From positions 1 to 59,309 of the IMG/VR virus record IMGVR_UViG_3300010392_000374: 59,309 nt of DNA. One strand, 5' to 3'. Below, piece after piece: positions 47,620 through 55,007 of the stretch; the stretch's first letter is position 1; each line of letters starts with the position of its first letter. The notes under the pieces are model-generated. The model was not told the DNA's origin. It did not search any database and was given only the letters and a program-made list of their open reading frames with translations. Source of the DNA: a virus. A program made the translations under genes and the position numbers.

Positions 47620-48096
47620 ATGGCCTATAAGAAAACTATCTTAGTCGCGACTTCAGCGGCACTATTCGCACTGGCGTTCTCACAAGCTACCCTAGCGATG
47701 GACCCTCCGAAGGAACTCACTCGTATTCAACGAGAAGGTAACGCATACTATAGGGTAGACTTGAAAGCGGCTAACCTAAGCTCTCGTGTGTCTGACTATA
47801 GGATTCATAACGCTTGGCAGGTGTTGCCTAAGAATACACCGGCATCTTGCACTAATACAGTTGCAATCAAAGTTAAGAAGATTGTAGAGAACACTGAGTA
47901 TAAACCTTTGGTGTTTGTCTATCAGACGAAAGGCTCGGGCATTCCTCTCTATCATACTGTTGTTGCAGTGCTTACTCCTGATAGTGGATGGTGGGTGCTT
48001 GGTAACTCCACGAATTATGTTAGGTATTACAAAGACTTAAGTGCTTTCAAGAACCTTGAAGTGGGAACGCTTGAGTACTTTAGGGAAAGGAACTAG
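47620..48096 (+). CDS. Exported transglutaminase-like cysteine protease (BTLCP-like)
   Basis: This 158-residue protein has a clear signal peptide (KKTILVATSAALFALAFS, cleavage after QATLA). The mature part shows CTNTVAIKVKKI near residue 77, LYHTVVAVLTPDSG near 113 and WWVLGNSTNYV near 127. This Cys-His-Asn/Asp order, with VLGN for VLDN, resembles bacterial transglutaminase-like cysteine proteinases. It would act in the periplasm or envelope on a host protein. The match is by motif order only. Confidence 0.45.
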   Translation: MAYKKTILVATSAALFALAFSQATLAMDPPKELTRIQREGNAYYRVDLKAANLSSRVSDYRIHNAWQVLPKNTPASCTNTVAIKVKKIVENTEYKPLVFVYQTKGSGIPLYHTVVAVLTPDSGWWVLGNSTNYVRYYKDLSAFKNLEVGTLEYFRERN

Positions 48097-48098
48097 AG

Positions 48099-48272
48099 AT
48101 GGGCACGATAGAATTTACTATGCTTCTTCTAGTACATATCATACTTTTAGGTGTGACTGTTTGGCATCAAGCAATATCATATACGGCTAAAAACTTCGGA
48201 TGGTTTTTACTTTTCACTGCTCTATCTATAGTAGTTATTCTAAAAACTATCTTACTATTTGAGGAACTTTAA
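48099..48272 (+). CDS. Small two-span membrane protein
   Basis: This 57-residue protein has hydrophobic segments FTMLLLVHIILLGVTVW and FGWFLLFTALSIVVILKTIL. It starts two bases after the protease-like gene and is followed closely by the next gene. It may be membrane-bound and act with the exported neighbour. No family is recognised. Confidence 0.6.
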   Translation: MGTIEFTMLLLVHIILLGVTVWHQAISYTAKNFGWFLLFTALSIVVILKTILLFEEL

Positions 48273-48274
48273 CT

Positions 48275-48703
48275 ATGACTGAGGTAAAACCTTTTGGTGA
48301 GCTGTCTCGTGAAGAGAAGCTTGAACTGTTGACCGCTTGGGTTGATGGGAAGACTATCGAGTTTTTCTCTCGTGTTAAAGAACAGTGGGAAAAGATCGCT
48401 GCCCCATCTTGGGTGGAAAATTCCCAGTATCGCATCGCTCTCACACCAGACTCAATCGACTGGTCTCATGTGTCTCCTGATCTTAAGTATATAGCTAGAG
48501 ATTTAAACGGAGAAGTATGGATTTACAACCATAAACCTAAATTGGACAGAAGTAGTAATCGTTGGCTATCTGATGCTGATATTATTGCTTCTAACTACGG
48601 CAGAAAAATACTTTGGGATGAAAGACATGGCTGTGTGTTCTCCTCCTACGTTCGCGGCACAGTATATTGGAAAGATTCTCTGGTAGAGAGACCAAGAACA
48701 TGA
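48275..48703 (+). CDS. Hypothetical protein with IDWSHV motif
   Basis: In this 142-residue protein an N-terminal LSREEKLELLTAWVDGKTIEFFSR helix-strand is followed by PDSIDWSHVSPDLKYIARD and GEVWIYNHKP. The IDWS segment recalls the IDWSKP start of three proteins at 50323-52317, suggesting a related module. No catalytic motif is recognised. Confidence 0.6.
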   Translation: MTEVKPFGELSREEKLELLTAWVDGKTIEFFSRVKEQWEKIAAPSWVENSQYRIALTPDSIDWSHVSPDLKYIARDLNGEVWIYNHKPKLDRSSNRWLSDADIIASNYGRKILWDERHGCVFSSYVRGTVYWKDSLVERPRT

Positions 48704-48891
48704 GTAATCTCAAGACGTACACCATAACAGTAATACCTAAAGGGACTTCTCTTAAAGAATGTTCTATTAAAATTAAGTCATCGAAGAGACCCACTGTTTA
48801 TGAATCCTATGAGGGATATAAACAAGTGCTTACTGTTGAGGACGGTATGGTTGCTTCTCTTACTGGAGACGGAGCAATCTTGATCTCTTAG
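48700..48891 (+). CDS. Hypothetical 63-residue protein
   Basis: It starts at an ATGA overlap (48700) with the preceding stop. The product is beta-rich (KTYTITVIPKGTSLKECSIKI, VLTVEDGMVASLTGDGAILIS), suggesting a small beta-barrel-like fold. It lies directly before the tRNA-Thr gene. No family is recognised. Confidence 0.55.
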   Translation: MSNLKTYTITVIPKGTSLKECSIKIKSSKRPTVYESYEGYKQVLTVEDGMVASLTGDGAILIS

Positions 48892-48898
48892 AGTTCTC

Positions 48899-48974
48899 GG
48901 GCGTATAGCTCAATGGTAGAGATGTCCGCTCGTAACGGATAGGTCGGTGAGTTCGATTCTCCCTGCGCCCACCA
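48899..48974 (+). tRNA. tRNA-Thr (CGT)
   Basis: A cloverleaf is visible: acceptor GGGCGTA/TGCGCCC, D arm GCTCAATGGTAGAG, anticodon loop CTCGTAA with anticodon CGT, T loop GTTCGATTC and an encoded CCA. It reads ACG. Confidence 0.95.
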
Positions 48975-48994
48975 CTAAACAAGAAGGTACTGTC

Positions 48995-49210
48995 ATGTGG
49001 TCATATAGGTGTCACTCATTTTTACAGAGGCTTCTATCCCCTATTGAGAGGATTCTTAAGTTTCTCCATAGATTGAGTTGGACTTACGCTCACTATAGAA
49101 ATGGAAGTTTTCCTTATCAGTTTCCAGATAGACCAAGGCTTCGCTGGAAGAACCAATCGTTTATTGAGTGCGTGAAAGAAGCTTGGCAGTCTTCAGGATT
49201 AGACGAATGA
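48995..49210 (+). CDS. Hypothetical 71-residue basic protein
   Basis: The product starts MWSYRCHSFLQRLLSPIERIL and is basic and aromatic-rich, ending in FIECVKEAWQSSGLDE. ATG 48995 is used; the open frame upstream runs through the tRNA. Common small phage proteins with this look have no known function. It overlaps the next start (ATGA). Confidence 0.55.
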   Translation: MWSYRCHSFLQRLLSPIERILKFLHRLSWTYAHYRNGSFPYQFPDRPRLRWKNQSFIECVKEAWQSSGLDE

Positions 49211-49764
49211 ACATATTCTTTCTCGACATGGACCCCAAGAAGTGCGCTGAGTACCACTGCAACAAACACGTAGTGAAGATGATTGTTGAGTATGCTCAGC
49301 TGTTATCTACTGCTCATCGTATGCTCGATGGTACTCGTAAGTTAGTTAAAGAAAAAGATAAGTGGAAGTGGCGTTGGGTACTCTCTGATAGTCGACAAGA
49401 TATTCTTTTGAAGGACACTCATCATGAGCACCCTTCGGCAGTATGGGTTCGTGAATGTTCTTCTAATTATTATTGGCTAAGGAATTTATTTCTAGATTTG
49501 CTTGAAGAATATTCATTCCGATACGGAAAAACACATAAGTATAAGTCACTTGCAGAACATTTGTGTCCACTACCGAACAGAATTTTGGTAAAGACTTTGT
49601 GTAGTCCTCCTTCTTTAGCCATGCCCGATGAGTACAAGACCGAGGATGCTGTCGAGTCCTATCGAGAATACTACCGCAAGGGTAAGACAGAGTTACTTCA
49701 ATATAAAAACCGGGAGATTCCCACTTGGATACTTGGAAGTATCCCGCATAAGGAACTAACATGA
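49207..49764 (+). CDS. Conserved phage protein (His/Cys-rich N-terminus)
   Basis: This 185-residue protein begins MNIFFLDMDPKKCAEYHCNK, then HVVKMIVEYAQLLSTAHRML, HHEHPSAVWVRE and NYYWLRNLFLDLLEEY. I know this signature from many phage genomes as a conserved protein of unknown function; some annotations suggest a pyrimidine-dimer glycosylase-like relationship, which I cannot support from motifs. Conserved His/Asp/Cys residues suggest an enzyme. Confidence 0.75.
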   Translation: MNIFFLDMDPKKCAEYHCNKHVVKMIVEYAQLLSTAHRMLDGTRKLVKEKDKWKWRWVLSDSRQDILLKDTHHEHPSAVWVRECSSNYYWLRNLFLDLLEEYSFRYGKTHKYKSLAEHLCPLPNRILVKTLCSPPSLAMPDEYKTEDAVESYREYYRKGKTELLQYKNREIPTWILGSIPHKELT

Positions 49765-50219
49765 AAACCGTAGAAGAAATTCAGAAAGAACTTGACAAGA
49801 AAACCCTTGAGATTCAAGAACTTAAGAGGACTCTTGAGGAAGCTAAGAAGATCAACAGATTTACTTCTATAGGTTCTTCTGTATACACTTTGTGTGCTGA
49901 TGGTAGTGCTCACGCTATTATTTATAAAGACGATTTGTATGATAGGAAAACTGTTGACCAAGGTTCCCTCTTCCGTACCCGCGAGGAGGCTGAAGAAGAA
50001 CGAGATCGTCGTGCGCTACTCGCGAAGGCTAGAAAGCTAGGCGCTAAGTACGGAAAGAGTCCTTATAAAAGATGGGTTATCCGTAGTTGCAACGTTTCTG
50101 GTTTGTATATTAGTCCTATGACGTGTCCCGGCATGGGTGAAGTATACTTCCCCTCAAGAGAATCAGTTCAAAAGTTCCTTCATGAGAACTATGACGAGAT
50201 TCTCCGACTGTTCTTTTAA
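49761..50219 (+). CDS. Conserved phage protein with N-terminal coiled coil
   Basis: This 152-residue protein has a coiled coil at residues 3-30 (VEEIQKELDKKTLEIQELKRTL), then a globular domain with GSSVYTLCADGSAHAIIYKDD, LFRTREEAEEERDRRALLAKA and GEVYFPSRESVQKFL. This domain occurs widely in phages without assigned function. It overlaps the preceding gene by four bases (ATGA). Confidence 0.7.
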   Translation: MKTVEEIQKELDKKTLEIQELKRTLEEAKKINRFTSIGSSVYTLCADGSAHAIIYKDDLYDRKTVDQGSLFRTREEAEEERDRRALLAKARKLGAKYGKSPYKRWVIRSCNVSGLYISPMTCPGMGEVYFPSRESVQKFLHENYDEILRLFF

Positions 50220-50230
50220 ACCTACCTAGA

Positions 50231-50315
50231 ACGCTCAAGTCTACTCTCTCGGCTACCCACGTACCAGAGAGTATTGAGTTGCGCTCTGGCGGTACCTTAA
50301 AATTAATTCTAGGAG
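50231..50315 (+). promoter_or_regulatory. Structured leader element, copy 3
   Basis: A hairpin CCAGAG/CTCTGG surrounds GTATTGAGTTG. GGTACCTTAAAATTAATTC and a TAGGAG ribosome binding site then run into ATG 50323. The 3' half matches copy 1 at 43184-43290 (opposite strand) almost base for base, and AGTATTGAGTTG also occurs in leader L2. Confidence 0.5.
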
Positions 50316-50322
50316 TATTCTA

Positions 50323-50736
50323 ATGAAGAAGATAGACTGGAGTAAACCCGTAAGAGTAAAAGACCTCCTATATCCGGTGAGGGTAATCTGTAAAGATCGT
50401 AAGAGATATGATAAGAAACAGAGTGTACTCTGCCTTGTAGACTCAGACCATACAGAGGAAATCTGTAGCTATATGCTGGACGGAGAATCTATAGATAACT
50501 CCTATCCTTTAGAGAACTACACACCGGAGTCTGTTGAGTGGCAGGTAGTAGCAACAACATACCCAACAGGTCTTCATCTATGGATGTCCTCTCCGGTCTT
50601 AGACGTACACAAGGAAGTAAATCGTATCCATAGAGAGACTACGGCTGTAATTATCGGTGTGTTCAAGCGTACTTGGACGGATGATCCTTCAAAGAAAACT
50701 ACACAGTTCATTCCCATTGATCAACTGAATGGATAG
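50323..50736 (+). CDS. IDWSKP-family protein 1
   Basis: In this 137-residue protein the N-terminus KKIDWSKPVRVKD defines a small paralogous family with the genes at 50741 and 51868. It continues with a beta-rich part (YPVRVICKDRK, VLCLVDSDHTEEICSYML) and ESVEWQVVATTYPTG. It is probably a small beta-sandwich protein; no activity is known. It is preceded by leader element copy 3. Confidence 0.65.
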   Translation: MKKIDWSKPVRVKDLLYPVRVICKDRKRYDKKQSVLCLVDSDHTEEICSYMLDGESIDNSYPLENYTPESVEWQVVATTYPTGLHLWMSSPVLDVHKEVNRIHRETTAVIIGVFKRTWTDDPSKKTTQFIPIDQLNG

Positions 50737-50740
50737 ACAG

Positions 50741-51196
50741 ATGAAAAAGATTGATTGGAGTAAGCCTCTCAGGTTTACTAATCAAACCACACAAAGAGGA
50801 ACGCCTGTGTTTATAGGTAAATCCTTTTATTCTAGTACTCTTATGTTCTATTATGAATCTGCAACAGGTATTCCCGGAAGGGTAGATGAATACGGAAGAG
50901 TTAAAGGTTACAACGGAAGTATTCCTGTTATCGAGAACGTACCGGAAGAACGTAAAGCGTATCGCGTACTGTATCTCAACTCGGTATTCCAAGAGGACCT
51001 TACAAGAGCACCTTACTACTCTGTTACTTCTATCTCTGTTGCAGAACTCAAGCGTACTCTAGAGACTCTTCAAAGAAATGATCCTGATGTTCGTATCTTT
51101 GGAGTACTCCAGAGTAACTTTGTAGATTCTACAATAGAATCTCTTGAGTTTATTCCTAAAGAATCTCTTGAGGAATTCCTTAAGAGTAATACTTAG
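50741..51196 (+). CDS. IDWSKP-family protein 2
   Basis: In this 151-residue protein ATG 50741 gives KKIDWSKPLRFTNQTTQRG, matching its neighbour's N-terminus; the frame opens 12 bases earlier. It contains VPEERKAYRVLYLNSVFQ, aligned with the equivalent VPEKTIEYRVRCL of the third member. The C-terminal half has helices (VAELKRTLETLQRNDPDV). Function unknown. Confidence 0.65.
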   Translation: MKKIDWSKPLRFTNQTTQRGTPVFIGKSFYSSTLMFYYESATGIPGRVDEYGRVKGYNGSIPVIENVPEERKAYRVLYLNSVFQEDLTRAPYYSVTSISVAELKRTLETLQRNDPDVRIFGVLQSNFVDSTIESLEFIPKESLEEFLKSNT

Positions 51197-51260
51197 GTAG
51201 TAGTAAGGGATACTCTAGAGTATCTATATAGATATCTTATAAGTATCTTAAGAGATGCGC
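51193..51260 (+). repeat. Dispersed intergenic repeat related to the control region
   Basis: TACTTAGGTAGTAGTAAGGG and ATACTCTAG resemble 43674-43701 (TTACTTAGGTAGTAATGG, ATACTCTAG). Both are followed by TATCTTATAAG and CTTAAGAGAT words. It lies in the 90-bp gap before the gene at 51287 and may be a regulator-binding site or transcript-processing hairpin. Confidence 0.5.
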
Positions 51261-51286
51261 ACACGTACACGTAAAGGAAAACCACC

Positions 51287-51544
51287 ATGCTCAAAGTAAC
51301 TGAAACAAATAGTAAGACTGAGAAGAAGCCTTTGACGTTCCCTAGGTTGATGAGAGGAAGGCAGACGGGAGCTATTTATTTAGTGACTCGAATAAATGTA
51401 AATCAATCAGAGCTAACAGTCCTTAAAGAAGCAGGTCTCAGTAAGCTCCTTGGAGATAAGTTTAAGATACCTAGTAAAGATGTTGAAAAATTCTACGAGG
51501 ACTACGAAGGAACTCTGGAGATTTCTAATGACGTATCATCCTGA
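51287..51544 (+). CDS. Hypothetical 85-residue protein
   Basis: This basic N-terminus (TETNSKTEKKPLTFPRLMRGR) is followed by an alpha/beta unit (GAIYLVTRINVNQSELTVL). No family is recognised. It begins behind AAAGGAAA after a repeat-containing gap and overlaps the next gene by 17 bases. Confidence 0.55.
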   Translation: MLKVTETNSKTEKKPLTFPRLMRGRQTGAIYLVTRINVNQSELTVLKEAGLSKLLGDKFKIPSKDVEKFYEDYEGTLEISNDVSS

Positions 51545-51866
51545 CTCTTGGGTAGTTCTTAAGTTCATTACTCCGAAGAGAACTTACTATAAAGTGTTAG
51601 GTTCGTGGTCTGGTGGTTTCACTACAGGAGATAGTTGGAGAATGAACTCTGGAATCACAGGAGTAGAACTCACCAAGAACTCTTACGATTTCCATGGGTA
51701 CTCCGGAAGTGTATATTCATGTGGGAAGAACTCTTACGGTACTAATATGTACACTCAAGGAGTTCTTGATGGTTGGATCGAAGAAGGAAAACTTAGGGGT
51801 ATGACTATTGAAGTTATGCCTGAGAATACTAAGTGGAACTCTTTGGATTACTCGGGAGTACTTTAA
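51528..51866 (+). CDS. Conserved phage protein, 112 residues
   Basis: The protein starts MTYHPDSWVVLKF at ATG 51528, seven bases after TGGAG, and contains YYKVLGSWSGGFTTGDSWRM, NSGITGVE and SYDFHGYSGSVYSC. I recognise this glycine/serine/tyrosine-rich pattern from other phage genomes as an unassigned family. The C-terminal half has GWIEEGKLRGMTIEV. Confidence 0.65.
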   Translation: MTYHPDSWVVLKFITPKRTYYKVLGSWSGGFTTGDSWRMNSGITGVELTKNSYDFHGYSGSVYSCGKNSYGTNMYTQGVLDGWIEEGKLRGMTIEVMPENTKWNSLDYSGVL

Positions 51867-51867
51867 A

Positions 51868-52317
51868 ATGAGCACTAAGACGATTGATTGGAGTAAGCCT
51901 ATCCGTTTTCGAGTGGCTGGATACTGGCATCATAAAATACATGTAGTGGGTATCAGCCCTTTGTACCCCCTTCATGTGGTTATTCAAAGTGGCTTAACTA
52001 AAAGTTACTATGTAGTGAACAAAGAGACCGGAGAGAATATTTCAGTGTTAGATAACACTTCAGTGAGATCTTCTCAAGAGTTCTCAGTGGAGAACGTACC
52101 CGAGAAAACTATAGAGTATCGAGTAAGGTGTCTTACTAAAAGAGGAAGAGATAATCTTACAACTACTAAGTGGGTGGACTCCTCTCTTCAAGACGCATTA
52201 GATTCTTTGCAAGCCTGTATAAAAAACTACGATGCCGTATGGATTGAAGAGATTGTCTTTGAAGATGGCAAAGTAACTAAAGTTAATATTCTCAACCTAA
52301 CTCAAGGTAAATCTTAA
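51868..52317 (+). CDS. IDWSKP-family protein 3
   Basis: In this 149-residue protein ATG 51868 gives STKTIDWSKPIRFRVAGYW. Beta-rich segments follow (KIHVVGISPLYPLHVVIQS), then ENVPEKTIEYRVRCL and a helical SSLQDALDSLQACIKNYDAV. It shares the order of motifs of the two proteins at 50323 and 50741, so the three arose by duplication. It directly precedes tRNA-Arg. Confidence 0.65.
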   Translation: MSTKTIDWSKPIRFRVAGYWHHKIHVVGISPLYPLHVVIQSGLTKSYYVVNKETGENISVLDNTSVRSSQEFSVENVPEKTIEYRVRCLTKRGRDNLTTTKWVDSSLQDALDSLQACIKNYDAVWIEEIVFEDGKVTKVNILNLTQGKS

Positions 52318-52324
52318 CAGCATA

Positions 52325-52402
52325 GCCCACGTAGCTCAACTGGATAGTAGCGACAGTCTTCTAAACTGTAGGTTGGGGGTTCGAGTCCTCCCGTGGGCAC
52401 CA
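52325..52402 (+). tRNA. tRNA-Arg (TCT)
   Basis: Acceptor GCCCACG/CGTGGGC, anticodon arm ACAGT-CTTCTAA-ACTGT with anticodon TCT, T loop GTTCGAGTC and encoded CCA. It reads AGA, a codon common in this phage and rare in GC-rich hosts. Confidence 0.95.
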
Positions 52403-52420
52403 TAAATTCAGGAGCCCTTT

Positions 52421-52765
52421 ATGGTCACAGTTAAAGAACACCCTAATTGCTGTGGTATGTATCTCATGTATGGTTTCTACACTAACCAATACGATGCATC
52501 AGCGGGTAACGATGAATATATTACTCAAGAGTTTCTCTCTAGAATGAGAGAATGGAGCTATCACTTTCAGGGCAAACTTGTAGAGATCACACTGAACAAT
52601 TCTCAAATGGAAAACTATCCAAAGCTTATCCAAGAGATGAAGAACCATGGATTCAAGAGAGTTAACATCTTTATAAACAGCAATCACAATAGCGTAGTGA
52701 ACGTATTTCATAGGACTGGAGAGTACTCTGGAGAAGTTCCTACTAATAGAATCTTGGAGTATTAG
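52421..52765 (+). CDS. CCG-family protein 1
   Basis: This 114-residue protein has the defining pattern of a four-member paralogous family: CCGMYLMYGF near residue 8, VEITLNNSQMENYPKLIQEM in the middle, GFKRVNIF, then NSNHNSVVNVFHRTG near the C-terminus. The conserved Cys-Cys-Gly and the terminal Asn/His could form a metal or catalytic site. It follows tRNA-Arg by 18 bases. No known family is recognised. Confidence 0.65.
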   Translation: MVTVKEHPNCCGMYLMYGFYTNQYDASAGNDEYITQEFLSRMREWSYHFQGKLVEITLNNSQMENYPKLIQEMKNHGFKRVNIFINSNHNSVVNVFHRTGEYSGEVPTNRILEY

Positions 52766-52767
52766 AA

Positions 52768-53094
52768 ATGGTTAATTACCTTACCTTTAACTATGATAAT
52801 GGATGTTGTGGTATATACCACCTTAGCGGGTTTAATAGTGACGAGTTTGCTTCATCAGATCTAAAAAATAATCTTAAAGAAGGCGGAGATTATTCCCGAC
52901 ATAAAAAACTTTTCACGATTACACTTACTTCCTATCAAATGGAAGACCTACCTAAGACTCTTAAAGTAATGAAAGAGATTGGGTTTGAAAGGGTATCAGT
53001 GTTTAGGAACAATGGAGGTAATGTCTGCAATACTTTCCATCTTCTGAATAATAAGTGCGGAGATAATCTTACAGGTTTTTACCCGGACTATTGA
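52768..53094 (+). CDS. CCG-family protein 2
   Basis: In this 108-residue paralogue the matching segments are CCGIYHLSGFNSDEF, FTITLTSYQMEDLPKTLKVM, GFERVSVFRNNGGN and VCNTFHLL. It starts two bases after the preceding family member and ends eight bases before tRNA-Gly. The differing central region suggests divergence in target. Confidence 0.65.
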   Translation: MVNYLTFNYDNGCCGIYHLSGFNSDEFASSDLKNNLKEGGDYSRHKKLFTITLTSYQMEDLPKTLKVMKEIGFERVSVFRNNGGNVCNTFHLLNNKCGDNLTGFYPDY

Positions 53095-53102
53095 GATTAA
53101 CT

Positions 53103-53177
<75 letters not shown>

Positions 53178-53197
53178 AAACCTTAAAGGAAAACTAA

Positions 53198-53329
53198 ATG
53201 AAACTTGTAACAGAAGAACAACAGAAACTTATCAACCGTATGACCAACTGGCAGAACAGCCAATGGAAACGTGCTGGTGCTAAGCCTGAAGAAGCTGAGA
53301 AGTTCCTGTCTTTGAAGAAGGAAGGCTAG
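53198..53329 (+). CDS. Small 43-residue helical protein
   Basis: This short frame behind AAAGGAAA encodes a mostly helical basic peptide (MKLVTEEQQKLINRMTNWQN, then KPEEAEKFLSLKKEG). It is the only frame in the gap between tRNA-Gly and the next gene and is well spaced. No function is recognised. Confidence 0.5.
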   Translation: MKLVTEEQQKLINRMTNWQNSQWKRAGAKPEEAEKFLSLKKEG

Positions 53330-53331
53330 AG

Positions 53332-53646
53332 ATGGTCCAGTTCTCACAACTTAGCATATGCCCCACTGTTTGTTATTTAAGTACTGAAGATGGAGGCCCT
53401 AAGATTTGGATTAGGAATGAACATGTAGCTAGTGCTATAGTTGGGTATCTAACTAATACGTATGGACTACACCAAAAACCTAAAGCTATTAAACCGACCA
53501 AGAGAGTACTCATGGTAAAAGAATCCTCATCAGACTCTATGACTGATAAGATTAACTCTTTTTTGAAAGACGGATGGGAACTTAAGGGTAACCCTTTCAT
53601 GTCTCATGGGTACTGGTGTCAACTGATGGAGAAAACTGATGCTTAG
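53332..53646 (+). CDS. Hypothetical protein with DUF1737-like C-terminus
   Basis: This 104-residue protein has a C-terminal part (MTDKINSFLKDGWELKGNP followed by YWCQLM) that resembles the small DUF1737-type domain, in which an INxxLxxGWxxxGxP motif is typical. The N-terminal half has two cysteines (ICPTVCYLS) and IWIRNEHVASAIVGYL. Function unknown. It overlaps the third CCG-family gene by eight bases. Confidence 0.5.
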   Translation: MVQFSQLSICPTVCYLSTEDGGPKIWIRNEHVASAIVGYLTNTYGLHQKPKAIKPTKRVLMVKESSSDSMTDKINSFLKDGWELKGNPFMSHGYWCQLMEKTDA

Positions 53647-54061
53647 TTTGGTAGGGCACGGAGGACACTGCTGTGGTATGTCCCATATCCATAGTTTCTT
53701 TCTGGATCCGGGGAATAGTTACACCAACAGACCTCCAGTAACTGAAGAAGTCCTCATCAAAAAACTGAAAGAAAGAATAGCTGAGATTACTGAGAATACT
53801 AACGAAGATTTTGATCCCGAGTACGATGACGAAGATGATTGGAATGAAGAGAGTCTTTACTCTTTTCGGTCTCATCTGTTTGAGGTGGTACTAACAAATG
53901 ATCAGATGAATTACCTCCCCGAAGTTCTCAAGGAGATGAAACTCATGGGGTTCGTTAGAGTTAATCGTTTCTATAACAGTAACTCAGGAAGTATCTGTAA
54001 CGTATTCCATCTGACTACTAATCAAGAAAACTTACAGGACTCTGAAGAGATAGAGTTCTAA
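53639..54061 (+). CDS. CCG-family protein 3
   Basis: This is the longest family member at 140 residues. It has HCCGMSHIHSFFLDPGN at the N-terminus, an acidic insertion (DFDPEYDDEDDWNEE) not found in the others, then FEVVLTNDQMNYLPEVLKEM, GFVRVNRFYNSNSGS and ICNVFHLT. It ends seven bases before tRNA-Leu. The acidic insertion may alter its partner. Confidence 0.65.
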   Translation: MLSLVGHGGHCCGMSHIHSFFLDPGNSYTNRPPVTEEVLIKKLKERIAEITENTNEDFDPEYDDEDDWNEESLYSFRSHLFEVVLTNDQMNYLPEVLKEMKLMGFVRVNRFYNSNSGSICNVFHLTTNQENLQDSEEIEF

Positions 54062-54067
54062 TTAGTT

Positions 54068-54152
54068 GCCCGCATGGCGAAACTGCTAGACGCGCGAGGC
54101 TTAAAACCTTGTTCCTTAGGGAGTGCCGGTTGGAATCCGGCTGCGGGCACCA
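54068..54152 (+). tRNA. tRNA-Leu (TAA)
   Basis: A class II tRNA with a long variable arm: acceptor GCCCGCA/TGCGGGC, anticodon arm CGAGG-CTTAAAA-CCTTG with anticodon TAA, T loop GTTGGAATC and encoded CCA. It reads TTA (and TTG), used frequently in the phage. Confidence 0.93.
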
Positions 54153-54170
54153 AAAACTTAGGAGAATAAA

Positions 54171-54473
54171 ATGCCTTGGACAAATAATCATGGCGGACGT
54201 TGCTGTGGGGTTACTCACATTGCAGGTATTGGATCAGGTCCATATTGGGATGGTAAATCGAAAACATTCCTTAGTTCGTTTAGTTTTAGTAGGTCTCATT
54301 TGTATGAGATAGTTTTAACCGATCACCAAATGGAACACCTACCTAAGACTCTTGCTAAGATGAAACAACTTAAGTTCAAAAGAGTTTCTCGATTCCTTAA
54401 TTCCAATTCCGGGAACTACTGTAACGTATTTCACAAGCACCCAGTTGCTCGGAAGAAATCTCCGGAGTACTAA
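54171..54473 (+). CDS. CCG-family protein 4
   Basis: In this 100-residue paralogue GGRCCGVTHIAGIGSG, YEIVLTDHQMEHLPKTLAKM, FKRVSRFLNSNSGN and YCNVFHKH align with the three upstream members. It starts 18 bases after tRNA-Leu, repeating the tRNA-then-CCG-gene spacing seen after tRNA-Arg. The lowest-divergence block is NSNSGxxCNVFH. Confidence 0.65.
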   Translation: MPWTNNHGGRCCGVTHIAGIGSGPYWDGKSKTFLSSFSFSRSHLYEIVLTDHQMEHLPKTLAKMKQLKFKRVSRFLNSNSGNYCNVFHKHPVARKKSPEY

Positions 54474-54476
54474 GAT

Positions 54477-54686
54477 ATGATTCTACTTTCTATTCTTGTA
54501 GTGTTCTTTCTTTTCCTTCTTCTATCTTTACATTTAGATGATGTAGTAACCAGAAAAAACTATTATGAAGGTGGGTGTCCGTGGTATTTAGATATAGGGG
54601 CTTTAGTTTCCTATATAATAACTATTGTTCTAGGTGTATCTTTCCTAGTTCTTCTTGTTAAATTTCTATGGAGTATGTCACTATGA
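54477..54686 (+). CDS. Small two-span membrane protein
   Basis: This 69-residue protein has hydrophobic segments ILLSILVVFFLFLLLSLHL and LVSYIITIVLGVSFLVLLVKFL, separated by a polar loop with YYEGGCPWY. It ends with an ATGA overlap to the next gene. Membrane location is clear; no family is recognised. Confidence 0.65.
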   Translation: MILLSILVVFFLFLLLSLHLDDVVTRKNYYEGGCPWYLDIGALVSYIITIVLGVSFLVLLVKFLWSMSL

Positions 54687-54997
54687 GTAAGAAACCTAAG
54701 TGGATTGTAGTTCTTAATGGAAACTCAGAAGAAACTAAAGAGGAGTTCCTAAAAGAACTAGAGAAGTACGACAATACATATCTTGAGTATGAGGATGAAG
54801 AAGGAGATTATCACGAACTAGAGTATGAGATTGCAGTAGCACGAGAAGGCACTCATGGTTGCTCTTCGTGTGGCTGGCAAGACCACAATAAAATCATTCT
54901 TCTGGATTGTGAATCAAATACCAACAAACGAGGGGTGATACACTTTCTTGATATTGCAGAAGAGTTCGCCGCCCTGCTTAACTCTAAAGATCTTTAG
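54683..54997 (+). CDS. Acidic protein with CSSCGW motif
   Basis: In this 104-residue protein ATG 54683 overlaps the previous stop. It contains KPKWIVVLNGNSEETKEEFL, a long acidic stretch (YLEYEDEEGDYHELEYEI) and HGCSSCGWQDHNK, a possible single zinc knuckle or redox CxxC. It lies 11 bases before the cyclotransferase gene that opens the amide-bond cluster. Confidence 0.6.
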   Translation: MSKKPKWIVVLNGNSEETKEEFLKELEKYDNTYLEYEDEEGDYHELEYEIAVAREGTHGCSSCGWQDHNKIILLDCESNTNKRGVIHFLDIAEEFAALLNSKDL

Positions 54998-55007
54998 GGG
55001 CGATTAA

